A stretch of DNA of 64,000 bases from Stackebrandtia nassauensis DSM 44728 (GCF_000024545.1 NC_013947.1:1116001-1180000), one strand, 5' to 3'; counted from the first letter of the stretch, positions 25,798 to 34,659 are shown. Program-made: numbers and translations. The notes: a model not told the origin generated them from the letters alone.

Positions 25798-26996
25798 TCG
25801 TCCCAGGTGACCGGCAGGCTCCGCAGACCGACGATCGAACCGTCGGTCTTCACCGGCACGTCGTCGGGGTCGACCGCCAGCCGCAGCGACGGGAACCGGT
25901 GCAGCAGCGCCGGAAACGCCACCCGCATCTCCACCCGGGCCAGCTGCTGGCCCAGGCACTGGTGGACGCCGTGCCCGAAGGCGAGGTGTCCGCCGGTCTT
26001 GCGTCGCAGGTCCAGCGTGTCCGGGTCGTCGAAGCGGGCGGCGTCCCGGTTGCCGGTGGTGATCGAGACCGTGACCGACTCGCCCTGGCGGATGAGCTGC
26101 CCTTCGAGTTCGACGTCCTCCAGGGCGGCGCGGATCGTCCCCGGAGCGATGCTCAGGTACCGCAGCAGTTCCTCGACGGCGTTGTCGGTCATGCCGGGGT
26201 CGGCGCGCCAGTCGGCCAGCTGTTCGGGGTGGCGCAGCAGGCAGAGGGTGCCCAGCGACAGCATGTTGGCGGTGGTCTCGAACCCGGCGCCCAGCAGCAG
26301 GAAGCCGATGTTGCCCAGTTCCTCGTCGCTGAGCTCGTCACTGGCGGCAAGGCCGCTGAACACGTCGTCGGTGGGGTGGGATCGTTTGGCGGCGACCAGT
26401 TCACCCATGTACGCCGCCGTGGCCAGGTAACCGGCCTGGAGTCGCTCGGGATCGGTCTCGGACATCATCGCCGTGATCCGATGCTGGAACTGTTGCTGTT
26501 CCTCGGGTCGCACGCCGAGCAGTTCGCTGATGACCAGCGCGGGGATTGGGTACGCGAACGCGGTCACCAGATCGGCGCCGGGGCCGTCGGCCGCCATCGC
26601 GTCGAGGTGCTCGGCGGTGACGCGCTCGATGAGTGCGTTGAGCAGCCGCATCCGGCGGACGGTGAACTCGCCGGTCAGCAGGTGCCGGTAGCGGGTGTGC
26701 TCGGGCGGATCGCTCTGGATGAACATGCCCGGCGGCGTCGGCTGGGGTTCGTAGTCGGGACCGGCCGACGCGGAGATGTTGACCAGGTCGGCGCGGGCGC
26801 TGAAGCGCGGGTCCGCCAGCACCGCCCGGGTCGCCGCGTGCCCGGTGACCAGCCAGCCGTCGGCTCCGTCGGCGTACGTCACCCGGGTGACGGGACCGGC
26901 GGCGGCCAGCCGGGTGATGCCGGTGCCCGGGGCGAAGGGGCGACCGGGGTCGCGCTCGATGAACAGGTCCTTGTCGAGGATGGGTGAGTCGGACAT
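25794..26996 (-). CDS. Cytochrome P450 (bacterial CYP105/107-like)
   Basis: A 400-residue soluble P450. The I-helix oxygen-binding motif is 'GAGFETT', the K-helix ExxR is 'EELLR', and the haem loop is 'FGHGVHQCLGQQLAR' with the proximal Cys. 'SDPPEHTRYRHL' (C-helix) is typical of actinobacterial secondary-metabolism P450s. The ATG at 26996 has an AAGGACG site 4-5 bases upstream; an in-frame ATG at 27011 is the alternative. No ferredoxin, ferredoxin reductase or biosynthetic genes lie next to it, so redox partners come from elsewhere. The divergent regulator at 27189 may control it. Confidence 0.93.
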   Translation of the reverse strand: MSDSPILDKDLFIERDPGRPFAPGTGITRLAAAGPVTRVTYADGADGWLVTGHAATRAVLADPRFSARADLVNISASAGPDYEPQPTPPGMFIQSDPPEHTRYRHLLTGEFTVRRMRLLNALIERVTAEHLDAMAADGPGADLVTAFAYPIPALVISELLGVRPEEQQQFQHRITAMMSETDPERLQAGYLATAAYMGELVAAKRSHPTDDVFSGLAASDELSDEELGNIGFLLLGAGFETTANMLSLGTLCLLRHPEQLADWRADPGMTDNAVEELLRYLSIAPGTIRAALEDVELEGQLIRQGESVTVSITTGNRDAARFDDPDTLDLRRKTGGHLAFGHGVHQCLGQQLARVEMRVAFPALLHRFPSLRLAVDPDDVPVKTDGSIVGLRSLPVTWDD

Positions 26997-27031
26997 GACA
27001 CGTCCTTCCATGAGTTTCCCTACGAGGAAAG

Positions 27032-27062
27032 CTACGTTGCGTTTCGTATCTGGTCAACGTAG
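27032..27062. promoter_or_regulatory. Candidate operator between P450 and regulator genes
   Basis: A perfect 8-bp inverted repeat CTACGTTG-N15-CAACGTAG lies in the AT-richer divergent intergenic region, 36 bases upstream of the P450 start. It could bind the HTH regulator encoded at 27189. The proposal rests on symmetry and position only. Confidence 0.35.
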
Positions 27063-27188
27063 ATGCTTGCTATTTCTGGTGAAATACAAGGGTAATAGCC
27101 ATAATTGCAATGACTGACACCGTGAATTCAACGGATCCGTCACCGGGGAATATTGCAATGAGCCGCGCGTGAAACTAGACTTCCGCCC

Positions 27189-27908
27189 ATGCCCGGAGGC
27201 CGCCTGACCCCCACCGATCGACGCCTGATCGCCGACGGCCTCGCCGAGGGGCTGGGCTATGCCGAGATCGCCCGGCGGCTGGACCGCCCCACCTCGACCA
27301 TCAGCCGCGAGGTGGCCCGCAACGGCGGCCGGGACGGCTACCGGGCCGAGCTGGCGCAGCACGACACCGGACGCCGGGCGCACCGCGCCGCGCCGGTGCC
27401 GTCCTCGCCTCGGCCGCGCGACGACGGCGACTACCGACGCGACCCGGCGGCGGTGCGGGACTTCCGGAAGCGGTACACCGCGATGATGGCCGACATGGGC
27501 TTGCCGCCGATCACCGCCGGAGTGCTGGTCAGCGTCCTGATCACCGACGAGCCGTACCTGACCTCGGCGGACCTGGTCGACCAACTCGGCATCAGCGCGG
27601 CGTCGGTGTCCAAGGCCGTCGCCTACCTGGAACCCCTCGGGCTGCTGCGACGCGAGCGCGTCCCCGGGGAACGCCGCGAGCGCTATCTCGTCGACGAGAG
27701 CTGGTTCCAGGGCTGGTCGCGCACCGTCGAACTGCACACCCGCTGGGCCTCGGCGGCCGGGGAGGGCGCCGAGATCTTCGGGCCGCGCACCCCGGCGGGG
27801 GCCAGGCTGGCCGAGATGGCCGAGTTCACCCGGTTCCTGCGCGACGCGCTGGCCCGGGAACTGGTGCGGTGGCAGGAAATGCGGCGTCGCGACCGCTCAC
27901 GGGACTGA
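27189..27908 (+). CDS. Transcriptional regulator with IS30-type HTH fused to GbsR/MarR-type winged HTH
   Basis: A 239-residue protein. Residues 3-55 match the HTH_38 domain of IS30-family transposases ('RLTPTDRRLIADGLAEGLGY', 'IARRLDRPTSTISREVARNGG'). After a Pro/Arg-rich linker, residues 85-215 form a GbsR/MarR-like winged helix ('LTSADLVDQLGISAASVSKAV', 'RRERVPGERRERYLVDE'). No transposase catalytic domain is present, so this is a domesticated fusion with two predicted DNA-binding modules. It is divergent from the P450, a likely target. The ATG is about 180 bases from the P450 start. Confidence 0.82.
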   Translation: MPGGRLTPTDRRLIADGLAEGLGYAEIARRLDRPTSTISREVARNGGRDGYRAELAQHDTGRRAHRAAPVPSSPRPRDDGDYRRDPAAVRDFRKRYTAMMADMGLPPITAGVLVSVLITDEPYLTSADLVDQLGISAASVSKAVAYLEPLGLLRRERVPGERRERYLVDESWFQGWSRTVELHTRWASAAGEGAEIFGPRTPAGARLAEMAEFTRFLRDALARELVRWQEMRRRDRSRD

Positions 27909-27958
27909 GGCCGGAGATCGCGGGCCTCGACGTGGTCGCGGCGTGATGCTAAGCTCAC

Positions 27959-27974
27959 TGGCAAACGTTTGCCA
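27959..27974. promoter_or_regulatory. LacI-family operator palindrome of the oxidoreductase operon
   Basis: TGGCAAACGTTTGCCA is a 16-bp perfect palindrome with the central CG and flanking AAAnGTTT expected of LacI/CcpA-like sites. It lies 28 bases upstream of the oxidoreductase ATG, in position to repress the three-gene operon. The regulator is not in the window. Confidence 0.7.
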
Positions 27975-28002
27975 TGCTTGCCACGCCCCTTGGAGCCCCC
28001 TC

Positions 28003-29157
28003 ATGACCTCTCGGATCGACATCGGCATCGCCGTCAACGGCGTCACCGGACGCATGGGATACCGGCAGCACCTGGTGCGTTCGCTGCTGGCGATCCGGGA
28101 ACAGGGCGGTCTGCCCCGGCCCGACGGCTCGGTGATCTGGCCCGAGCTGACCCTGGTGGGCCGCAACGCCGCCAAACTCGCCGAAGTCGCCGAGCGGCAC
28201 GGCATCGAGCGGTACTCCACCGACCTGCCCGAGGTGCTGACCGATCCGTCGGTCTCGGTGTACTTCGACGCCCTCACCACCCAGCACCGGCTCGCCGCGG
28301 TCAGCTCCGCCATCAAGGCGGGCAAGCACGTCTACTGCGAGAAACCCATCGCCACCAGCCTCGACGAGTCCCTGGACCTGGTCCGGCTGGCCCGCGAACA
28401 CGGCGTCAAGAACGGCGCCGTCGCCGACAAGCTCTATCTGCCCGGCCTGCTCAAACTCAAGCGGCTCATCGACTCCGGCTTCTTCGGCCGGATCCTGTCG
28501 GTGCGCGGCGAGTTCGGGTACTGGGTGTTCGAGGGCGACTGGCAGGCCGCGCAGCGCCCATCCTGGAACTACCGCAGTGAGGACGGCGGCGGCATGGCGC
28601 TGGACATGTTCCCGCACTGGAGCTACGTCTTCGAGAACCTGATCGCCCCGGTCAAGTCGGTGACCGCGCACGTGTCCACCCACGTGCCGCGCCGCTTCGA
28701 CGAATCCGGCAAGGGCTACCCCGCCACCGCCGACGACGCCGCCTACGCGATCTTCGAGCTGGAGGGTGGCGTCGTGGCCCAGATGAACTCCTCCTGGACC
28801 ACCCGGGTCTTCCGGGACGAGCTGGTGGAGTTCCAGGTGGACGGCACCGAGGGCAGCGCGGTGGCGGGACTGCGCCGCTGCCGGGCCCAGCACCGTTCGG
28901 TCACCCCGAAACCGGTGTGGAACCCCGACATCGACCAGACCGTCGACTTCCGGTCACAGTGGAGCGAAGTGCCCGACAACGCCGAGTTCGACAACGGCTT
29001 CAAGACCCAGTGGGAGGAGTTCCTGCGCCACGTCGTGGACGACGCGCCCTGGCACCACGACTTCCTGGCCGCCAGCCGGGGTGTGCAGCTGGCCGAGGCC
29101 GGGTACCTTTCCTCGACCGAGGGCCGCCGCGTCGAACTGCCGCAGTTGACGCTGTGA
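28003..29157 (+). CDS. Gfo/Idh/MocA-family NAD(P)-dependent oxidoreductase
   Basis: A 384-residue two-domain dehydrogenase. The Rossmann nucleotide-binding loop is 'GVTGRMG' (about 12-18), the family EKP motif is 'YCEKPIA', and a C-terminal alpha/beta substrate domain follows. Relatives oxidise inositols, sugars or sugar acids. ATG 28003 follows TTGGAG by 7 bases. It is the first gene of an operon with a DUF993 protein and a sugar-phosphate isomerase-like protein, behind a LacI-type palindrome. Carbohydrate catabolism is therefore well supported; the exact sugar is not. Confidence 0.9.
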   Translation: MTSRIDIGIAVNGVTGRMGYRQHLVRSLLAIREQGGLPRPDGSVIWPELTLVGRNAAKLAEVAERHGIERYSTDLPEVLTDPSVSVYFDALTTQHRLAAVSSAIKAGKHVYCEKPIATSLDESLDLVRLAREHGVKNGAVADKLYLPGLLKLKRLIDSGFFGRILSVRGEFGYWVFEGDWQAAQRPSWNYRSEDGGGMALDMFPHWSYVFENLIAPVKSVTAHVSTHVPRRFDESGKGYPATADDAAYAIFELEGGVVAQMNSSWTTRVFRDELVEFQVDGTEGSAVAGLRRCRAQHRSVTPKPVWNPDIDQTVDFRSQWSEVPDNAEFDNGFKTQWEEFLRHVVDDAPWHHDFLAASRGVQLAEAGYLSSTEGRRVELPQLTL

Positions 29158-29194
29158 CCACCGAAACCGTCCCCGAACCGCTGGAGCCATCGCA

Positions 29195-30325
29195 GTGACC
29201 ACGATCGACCTACCCGGACACGGGCGCTACGAACTGCGTCAGCCGACGGTCTTCCCGGCCGTCGAGTCCTTTCCCTCCCGCACCATCTACGCCGCCGCGC
29301 ACGTCGTGGCCGATCCGCTGGCGGACAACGGTCCCGGCCGTCCGGCCACCCTCGACTGGGACGCCACCATGGCGTTTCGGCGGCACCTGTGGTCGCAGGG
29401 ACTCGGCGTCGCCGAGGCCATGGACACCGCGCAGCGCGGCATGGGCCTGGACTGGAAGGCGACCCGGGAACTGATCTGGCGCACGGTGTCCGAGGCCGAC
29501 GGCGCTCCACTGGCCTGCGGTGTCGGCACCGACCAGCTCGTCGGCCCGGCCAGCATGTCCGAAGTGGCCGAAGCCTATATCGAGCAGCTCCTCACCGTCG
29601 GCGTCACCGGCGCCACCCCGATCCTGATGTGCTCCCGGGCGCTGGCCGCCGTGGCCAAGACCCCCGAGGACTACCGTTCGGTCTACCGGCAGCTGCTGGA
29701 ACGCGTGGAGCGCCCGGTGATCCTGCACTGGCTGGGCTCCATGTTCGACCCGGCGCTGACCGGCTACTGGGGTTCGACCGACCTGAAACTGGCCGCCGAA
29801 TCGCTGCTGAACCTGATCGCCGAGTACCCCGAACGCATCGACGGCGTCAAGATCTCGCTGCTGGACGCCGAGGCCGAGATCGCGTTCCGGCGCGCGCTTC
29901 CCGACTCCGTGGTCTGTTACACCGGTGACGACTTCAACTACCCGTGGCTGATCGAGGGCGACGAACACGGCCACAGCCACGCCCTGCTGGGCATCTTCGA
30001 CCCGTTGGCCCGCTTCGCCTCGGCCGCCGCCGCCCGCCTCGACGCGGGCGATGCCGCGGGCTTCCGCGCCATTCTCGACCCCACGGTCCCGTTGGCCCGC
30101 AAGGTCTTCGAAACCCCCACCTTCAACTACAAGACCGGCGTGGTCTTCCTGGCCTGGCTGAGCGGCCACCAGGACCACTTCCGCATGGTCGGCGGTCTGG
30201 AGTCGGCCCGCTCCATCACCCACCTGACCGAGGTCTTCACGCTGGCCGACCGCATCGGACTGTTCCCGGACCCCGAACTGGCCGCCGACCGGATGCGGTC
30301 GCTGCTGACGGTGGCGGGCCAGTGA
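29195..30325 (+). CDS. DUF993 family protein (aldolase-like TIM barrel)
   Basis: A 376-residue member of DUF993, a family related to dihydrodipicolinate synthase-like aldolases ('LGSMFDPALTGYWG', 'DGVKISLLDAEAEIAFR', 'CYTGDDFNYP'). The Lys in 'VKIS' is placed like the Schiff-base lysine of class I aldolases, which suggests a retro-aldol step; this is inference. The GTG start has GGAG 9 bases upstream. The stop overlaps the next gene (GTGA). Dehydrogenase, aldolase-like and isomerase-like enzymes under one operator form a coherent sugar-degradation set. Confidence 0.85.
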   Translation: MTTIDLPGHGRYELRQPTVFPAVESFPSRTIYAAAHVVADPLADNGPGRPATLDWDATMAFRRHLWSQGLGVAEAMDTAQRGMGLDWKATRELIWRTVSEADGAPLACGVGTDQLVGPASMSEVAEAYIEQLLTVGVTGATPILMCSRALAAVAKTPEDYRSVYRQLLERVERPVILHWLGSMFDPALTGYWGSTDLKLAAESLLNLIAEYPERIDGVKISLLDAEAEIAFRRALPDSVVCYTGDDFNYPWLIEGDEHGHSHALLGIFDPLARFASAAAARLDAGDAAGFRAILDPTVPLARKVFETPTFNYKTGVVFLAWLSGHQDHFRMVGGLESARSITHLTEVFTLADRIGLFPDPELAADRMRSLLTVAGQ

Positions 30326-31122
30326 ACCGCTTCTCGCTCAACCACGCCACCACCAAGCACTGGGACGTCTTCGAAGCCGTCGAAGCCTGCGCCCGTGCCG
30401 AGATCGGCATCGGCCTGTGGCGGGAACCGGTGGCCGACAAGGGTCTGGAAGCCACCGCCGCCAGGGTCCGCGACAGCGGCGTCACCGTCACCAGCCTGTG
30501 CCGGGGCGGTTTCCTCACCACCGGCACCCGCGAAGCCCTGGACGACAACCGTCGTGCCATCGACGAGGCCGCCACCCTGGGCACCTCGGAACTGGTCATG
30601 GTCTGCGGCGGCCTGCCATCCGGCTCCCGCGACCTCGACGCGGCCCGCGAAACCGTCGCCGAGGCCATCGCCGAACTGGCCCCGCACGCGGCGGCTTCCG
30701 GTGTCCGGCTGGCCATCGAGCCGCTGCACCCCATGTTCGCCTCGGACCGTTGCGTCATCTCCACACTCGACCAGGCCCTCGACCTGGCCGAGCGCTTCCC
30801 CGCGACCACCGTCGGCGTCGTCGTCGACACGTACCACATCTGGTGGGACCCAACGGTGTGGTCGGCGATCGAACGCGCCCGGGGCCGGATCTCCTCGTTC
30901 CAGGTCGCCGACTGGTCGACCCCGCTGCCCGCCGGAGTCCTCACCGGCCGCGCCCAGCTCGGCGACGGCGTCATCGACCTGCGTCGCTTCCGCCACGCCG
31001 CCGACGCGGCGGGCTACGACGGCCTGGTCGAAGTCGAGATCTTCAACGACGCGCTGTGGGCCCGCCCGGGTGCGGAGGTACTGGCCGAAACCCTCAAGCG
31101 GTACGCCGAACACGTCGCCTGA
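30322..31122 (+). CDS. Sugar phosphate isomerase/epimerase-like TIM-barrel protein
   Basis: A 266-residue AP endonuclease 2-type TIM barrel of the xylose isomerase-like superfamily. Metal-ligand positions are visible: Glu in 'AIEPLHPM', Asp/His in 'DTYHIWWD', the 'FQVADW' strand and Glu in 'EVEIF'. Members include inosose dehydratase, hydroxypyruvate isomerase and ketose 3-epimerases. The GTG start overlaps the DUF993 stop by 4 bases. It ends the carbohydrate operon. Confidence 0.88.
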   Translation: MNRFSLNHATTKHWDVFEAVEACARAEIGIGLWREPVADKGLEATAARVRDSGVTVTSLCRGGFLTTGTREALDDNRRAIDEAATLGTSELVMVCGGLPSGSRDLDAARETVAEAIAELAPHAAASGVRLAIEPLHPMFASDRCVISTLDQALDLAERFPATTVGVVVDTYHIWWDPTVWSAIERARGRISSFQVADWSTPLPAGVLTGRAQLGDGVIDLRRFRHAADAAGYDGLVEVEIFNDALWARPGAEVLAETLKRYAEHVA

Positions 31123-31149
31123 CCCGCCGTCGTCGGGACCCGGGCGGTG

Positions 31150-31662
31150 TCAGGTGCCTAGGTGTTCGCGCAGCAGTTCGGCCCGTCGCTGGCGGCGGTG
31201 GGCCAGCAGGTCGCGGTAGGCGCCGGACAGTTCCCGGAGGAACTGTTCGGGTGACGTGCGGGGGAGGTCGTCGCGGTCGATGGTGACCCGGTAGCCGGAC
31301 AGGTCGAAGCCGGACTGCAGGAGCAGGAGTCCGTCCTCGGAGTAGCCTTCGAGTTCCAATGTGGCCAGAGCTGCTTCGAAGCGGCGGTGGGCGGCGTCCC
31401 AGTGGGTGCCGTTGACGGCGGCGGGTTCACGGCCGTCGGCGGCGTAGGCCCGTTTGATGCCCAGTTCGCGTCCGGAGTTCATGGTGGTGAGCAGCGCCTT
31501 GACCTGTGTGGACAGTGTTGGTGCGTCGTAGCGCTCGAAGCGCGTCTCGTCGCGGAGGTGGAACCGGGCACGGCGTTCGGCGTCGACGGTGGCGCAGAGG
31601 TTTCCGTCGGGGGAGGTCAGGTTGAGCGTCATGCGTTGCAGGCGGTCGACGACTGTGGACAT
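31150..31662 (-). CDS. Small protein of the type VII-like locus (YbaB/EbfC-like, tentative)
   Basis: 170 residues, soluble and charged. The early segment 'NLTSPDGNLCATVDAERRARFHL' resembles the core of YbaB/EbfC-type proteins that accompany ESX/WXG100 genes in actinobacteria. The rest is helical with basic C-terminal repeats ('HRRQRRAELLREHL'). It follows the large WXG-like protein by 9 bases on the same strand and is probably cotranscribed. A chaperone or scaffold role is conjecture. Confidence 0.68.
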   Translation of the reverse strand: MSTVVDRLQRMTLNLTSPDGNLCATVDAERRARFHLRDETRFERYDAPTLSTQVKALLTTMNSGRELGIKRAYAADGREPAAVNGTHWDAAHRRFEAALATLELEGYSEDGLLLLQSGFDLSGYRVTIDRDDLPRTSPEQFLRELSGAYRDLLAHRRQRRAELLREHLGT

Positions 31663-31671
31663 TCGGGTCTC

Positions 31672-33195
31672 CTACTGGGGCTCGCCGGGGACGTTTCCCG
31701 GGTCGGTCACATAGGTCGTCTCGCCGTTCTCGTCCTCGACGACCGGTATCGGCTCGTGGGTACTGCCGGTCGACCGCGGTTCGCTGTCCGCGTAGATGTT
31801 CGACGCGTTGACCGCCTCCGCGTTGTCCGCGTCGACCACGCCGGTCTCGACGGCGAAGTCGTACAGGAACTGGCCCGCGAACTCGAGTTTGCCGCCGTTG
31901 GTGGCGGTCAGGTCCTGCAGCAGGTCCCGCAGCGCTGTCCAGGCGGGGTGCGCCGCCGTGGTGCCGGAGCCGGTCTCGGCGGCGAAGGCGGCGGACTCGC
32001 CCCCGTGGGAGGCCGCCAGGTCCGCGTTGGCGCCCAGCACCCGCTGGGTCGCCCGGGGGAAGTGGACCGTCGCGGCTTCCTTGAGTTCGTCGTCGGACAC
32101 CGAGACCTCGCGGTCTCCCATGTCGTCCATGGACGTGCCCTCTTCGAAGGTGATCTCGAACGTCGACCGGGCACCTGCGCTGCTGGTCACCGCGTTGTAG
32201 GCGTCGTAAAGCGTGTCGCGGAGGGTGTCCTCGTGCTCGGCGGCGGTCAGGATGATCTTGTCGAAGGCGCTGGCCATGCAGTCCAGGATCTCCGCGGGGG
32301 TGGCACCGGTGATGGCGTGTTCCTGACTGCCGGGCGCGCCGGTGACGACGTCGCCGCTGTCGCTCTGCGCCTGGTTCACCAGTTCGGTGGTGATCGCGAA
32401 CGCCGCCGCGGTGATGGCTCCGGCCAGCGGGAACGAGACCAGCGCGACGCTGGCCACCGCGCCGAAGATGGTCAGGAACGTGGAGGCGTCGCCGCCGCCC
32501 TCGTTGACGTCCCACAGCGCCTCGATGGTGTTGGAGCAGGTCCGGATGACGCTCTCGCGGGTGGTGGTATTGACGGCCAGCTGGGCCTCCAGACCGGCGA
32601 GCAGGTGTTCGGCGAGGTAGTAGTTCTGCTCGGCGATGCCCTCCCACGCGCCGCCGTTGGAGCCGAAGGTGGTCGTGAAGGCGCCCGCGGTGGCGCCGCG
32701 CCAGTCGCTGAGCACGTCCATGGCGTCGGTCAGCAGCACCTGTTCCACGGTCGCGTCGTCGTGGCCGTATCGCTCGGTCAGGGCCTGCCGGGTCTCGAAC
32801 TGGTGCATGCCGCCCAGGTCGCCGTCGTTGCGCCAGGTGCTGCGGCCGAGCAAGGTCGTGGGGACCGCCTGCACGGCCGTGATCAGGGATTCCAATGCGG
32901 ACGGTTGGGATTTCCCGAATTCCATGATCCGGGTGTGCACCCAGTCGAACTCGGCGTGGACGTGGTTCCAGACCTCGCCTTCGTACGGCGCGTAGTAGCC
33001 CCCGTTGTCACGGAAGTCCGCGGTCGCGTACGGATCCAGGTACGTCGACAGGGGGAGTTCGGTGCCGCCGGGATCTCCGCCGCCGTCGTACCAGACCTCG
33101 CACCCGTAGCCCTTGCGTTCGATCTCGCGCCGGGTCGCCCAGCGGCGAATCCGTTTCGAGTAGCTCTCCAGCTTCGTCGTGAACCCATCCGTCAT
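31672..33195 (-). CDS. Large WXG/LXG-like protein, probable type VII secretion substrate
   Basis: About 507 residues, helical, no signal peptide. A 'DWRGATAGAFTTTF' segment (about 165-178) resembles the W-x-G turn of WXG100 proteins. It is followed by long amphipathic helices and a hydrophobic segment ('VASVALVSFPLAGAITAAAF', about 235-255). The C-terminal region is acidic. I chose the ATG at 33195; the open frame continues 18 codons upstream without family signal. No ESX ATPase (EccC) is nearby, so export by a remote type VII system is inference. Confidence 0.7.
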   Translation of the reverse strand: MTDGFTTKLESYSKRIRRWATRREIERKGYGCEVWYDGGGDPGGTELPLSTYLDPYATADFRDNGGYYAPYEGEVWNHVHAEFDWVHTRIMEFGKSQPSALESLITAVQAVPTTLLGRSTWRNDGDLGGMHQFETRQALTERYGHDDATVEQVLLTDAMDVLSDWRGATAGAFTTTFGSNGGAWEGIAEQNYYLAEHLLAGLEAQLAVNTTTRESVIRTCSNTIEALWDVNEGGGDASTFLTIFGAVASVALVSFPLAGAITAAAFAITTELVNQAQSDSGDVVTGAPGSQEHAITGATPAEILDCMASAFDKIILTAAEHEDTLRDTLYDAYNAVTSSAGARSTFEITFEEGTSMDDMGDREVSVSDDELKEAATVHFPRATQRVLGANADLAASHGGESAAFAAETGSGTTAAHPAWTALRDLLQDLTATNGGKLEFAGQFLYDFAVETGVVDADNAEAVNASNIYADSEPRSTGSTHEPIPVVEDENGETTYVTDPGNVPGEPQ

Positions 33196-33217
33196 ACCCG
33201 GATCCTCGGCCGCCGCT

Positions 33218-34591
33218 TCACGGGAAATGCACGAGTTCCGCCACCGCACTCGTCAACCGCATCGCCTCGGTGAGCTGGTCGGGGGTCAGGCCCGCGAAGC
33301 CGAGCACCAGGCCGGACGGGCCGGTCGCGGTGACCCGGAACTCGGTGATGCCGCGGACGCCCACGTCCAGGTCGCGGGCGCGGCGGACCAGTTCCGCCTC
33401 GTCGATGCCGGGCAGTTCGATGTGGATGTGTTGTCCCGCCGAGATTCCGGCGATGCGGGCGGTTGGCAGGTACGTGCCGATGGCCGCGACCAGAGCGTCG
33501 CGGCGTTCCCGGTACAGCAGCCGCATCGCGCGGACGTGGCGGTCGAAGGCGCCCGAGGTGATGAGCCGGGCCACGATGTACTGGTCGAGGACGGGGGAGC
33601 CCAGGTCGGTCTTGGCGCGCAGGTCGGCCACGGCGGCGGCGATGCGGGGCGGGGCCAGGATCCAGCCGAGCCGCAGGCCGGGTGCCAGGGACTTGCTGAC
33701 CGATCCCATCAGGACGCCCCGGTCGGGCAGCAGGCCCTGGAGGCAGCCGATGGGTTCGCGGTCGTAGCGGAACTCGGCGTCGTAGTCGTCCTCGATGACC
33801 AGGGCGTCGCGGGCGGCGGCCCAGTCGCGCAGCCGGGCCCGGCGGGCGGGGGACAGGACCACACCGGTGGGGTACTGGTGGGCCGGGGTGAGCATGACGG
33901 CGTCGGCGTCGGTGCGTTCCAGGGCGGCGATGTCCATGCCCTCGCCGTCGACCGGGACCGGGATGAGTTCGGCTCCGGCGGAACGCAACAGCGGCAGCTG
34001 GAACGGGGACGTGGGGTCCTCTATGGCCAGTTTGACGGGGCCGAGGGCGCGGGTCAGCAGCGTGATGGCGTCGGCGACGCCGCCGACGGTGACGATGTGC
34101 TCGGGGCGGGCGAGCGCGGCGCGGGTACGGCCCAGGTAGTCGGCCAGCGCGGAGCGAAACGCCGGGACTCCGGCGGTGTCGGGGTAGCCGAAGGCCTCGT
34201 TGGGCAGGTCGGCCAGTACCTGGCGGCTGGCCGACAGCCATTCGCGGCGGGGGAACCGGGACAGGTTGGGGGTGCCCAGTCGCAGGTCGTAGCGGGGCGC
34301 CGGGGGCGGAGTGGCCGCCGGCGGGGTGGCGGGCTCGGACGGGCGGGCGATGGCGGCGACGCGGGTGCCCGAACCCTGCCGGGAGATGAGGAAGCCCTCG
34401 GCGATGAGTTGTTCGTAGGCCTCGACGACGACGCCGCGCGACACCGACAGGTCGGCGGCGAGTTCGCGGCTGGACGGCAGCCGGGTGCCCGCCGCCAGGC
34501 GGCCGGAGCGGATCGCGGCGCGCAGTTGGGCGGCGATGTCGCGGGCCAGTCCGTCGGCGCCGGGGGTGACGGTCAAGGGCAGCTCGGTCAC
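33218..34591 (-). CDS. MocR-family regulator (GntR HTH fused to class I aminotransferase)
   Basis: About 457 residues. The N-terminal GntR winged HTH (about 10-75) has 'GTRLPSSRELAADLSVSRGVV'. The rest is a class I aminotransferase fold with the PLP lysine in 'SVSKSLAPGLRLGW' and the PLP-binding 'DDYDAEFRYD'. MocR/PdxR proteins sense PLP or amino-compound adducts. I chose the GTG at 34591, which keeps the standard N-terminus and leaves a 68-base promoter region. It is divergent from an EamA exporter, its probable target. A CAAGTGG-N38-CCACTTG inverted repeat spans the gap. Confidence 0.9.
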   Translation of the reverse strand: MTELPLTVTPGADGLARDIAAQLRAAIRSGRLAAGTRLPSSRELAADLSVSRGVVVEAYEQLIAEGFLISRQGSGTRVAAIARPSEPATPPAATPPPAPRYDLRLGTPNLSRFPRREWLSASRQVLADLPNEAFGYPDTAGVPAFRSALADYLGRTRAALARPEHIVTVGGVADAITLLTRALGPVKLAIEDPTSPFQLPLLRSAGAELIPVPVDGEGMDIAALERTDADAVMLTPAHQYPTGVVLSPARRARLRDWAAARDALVIEDDYDAEFRYDREPIGCLQGLLPDRGVLMGSVSKSLAPGLRLGWILAPPRIAAAVADLRAKTDLGSPVLDQYIVARLITSGAFDRHVRAMRLLYRERRDALVAAIGTYLPTARIAGISAGQHIHIELPGIDEAELVRRARDLDVGVRGITEFRVTATGPSGLVLGFAGLTPDQLTEAMRLTSAVAELVHFP

Positions 34592-34659
34592 AAGTGGTCC
34601 ATGGTTTCTCGTCGGGAATGGTCTGGCAACGTGATCCACTTGATTCTAGCCTCGAAACC

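Noticed and set aside
27189-27330. Remnant of an IS30 insertion sequence
   Set aside because: No catalytic DDE part, terminal inverted repeats or target duplication; the HTH is in frame with an intact regulator.
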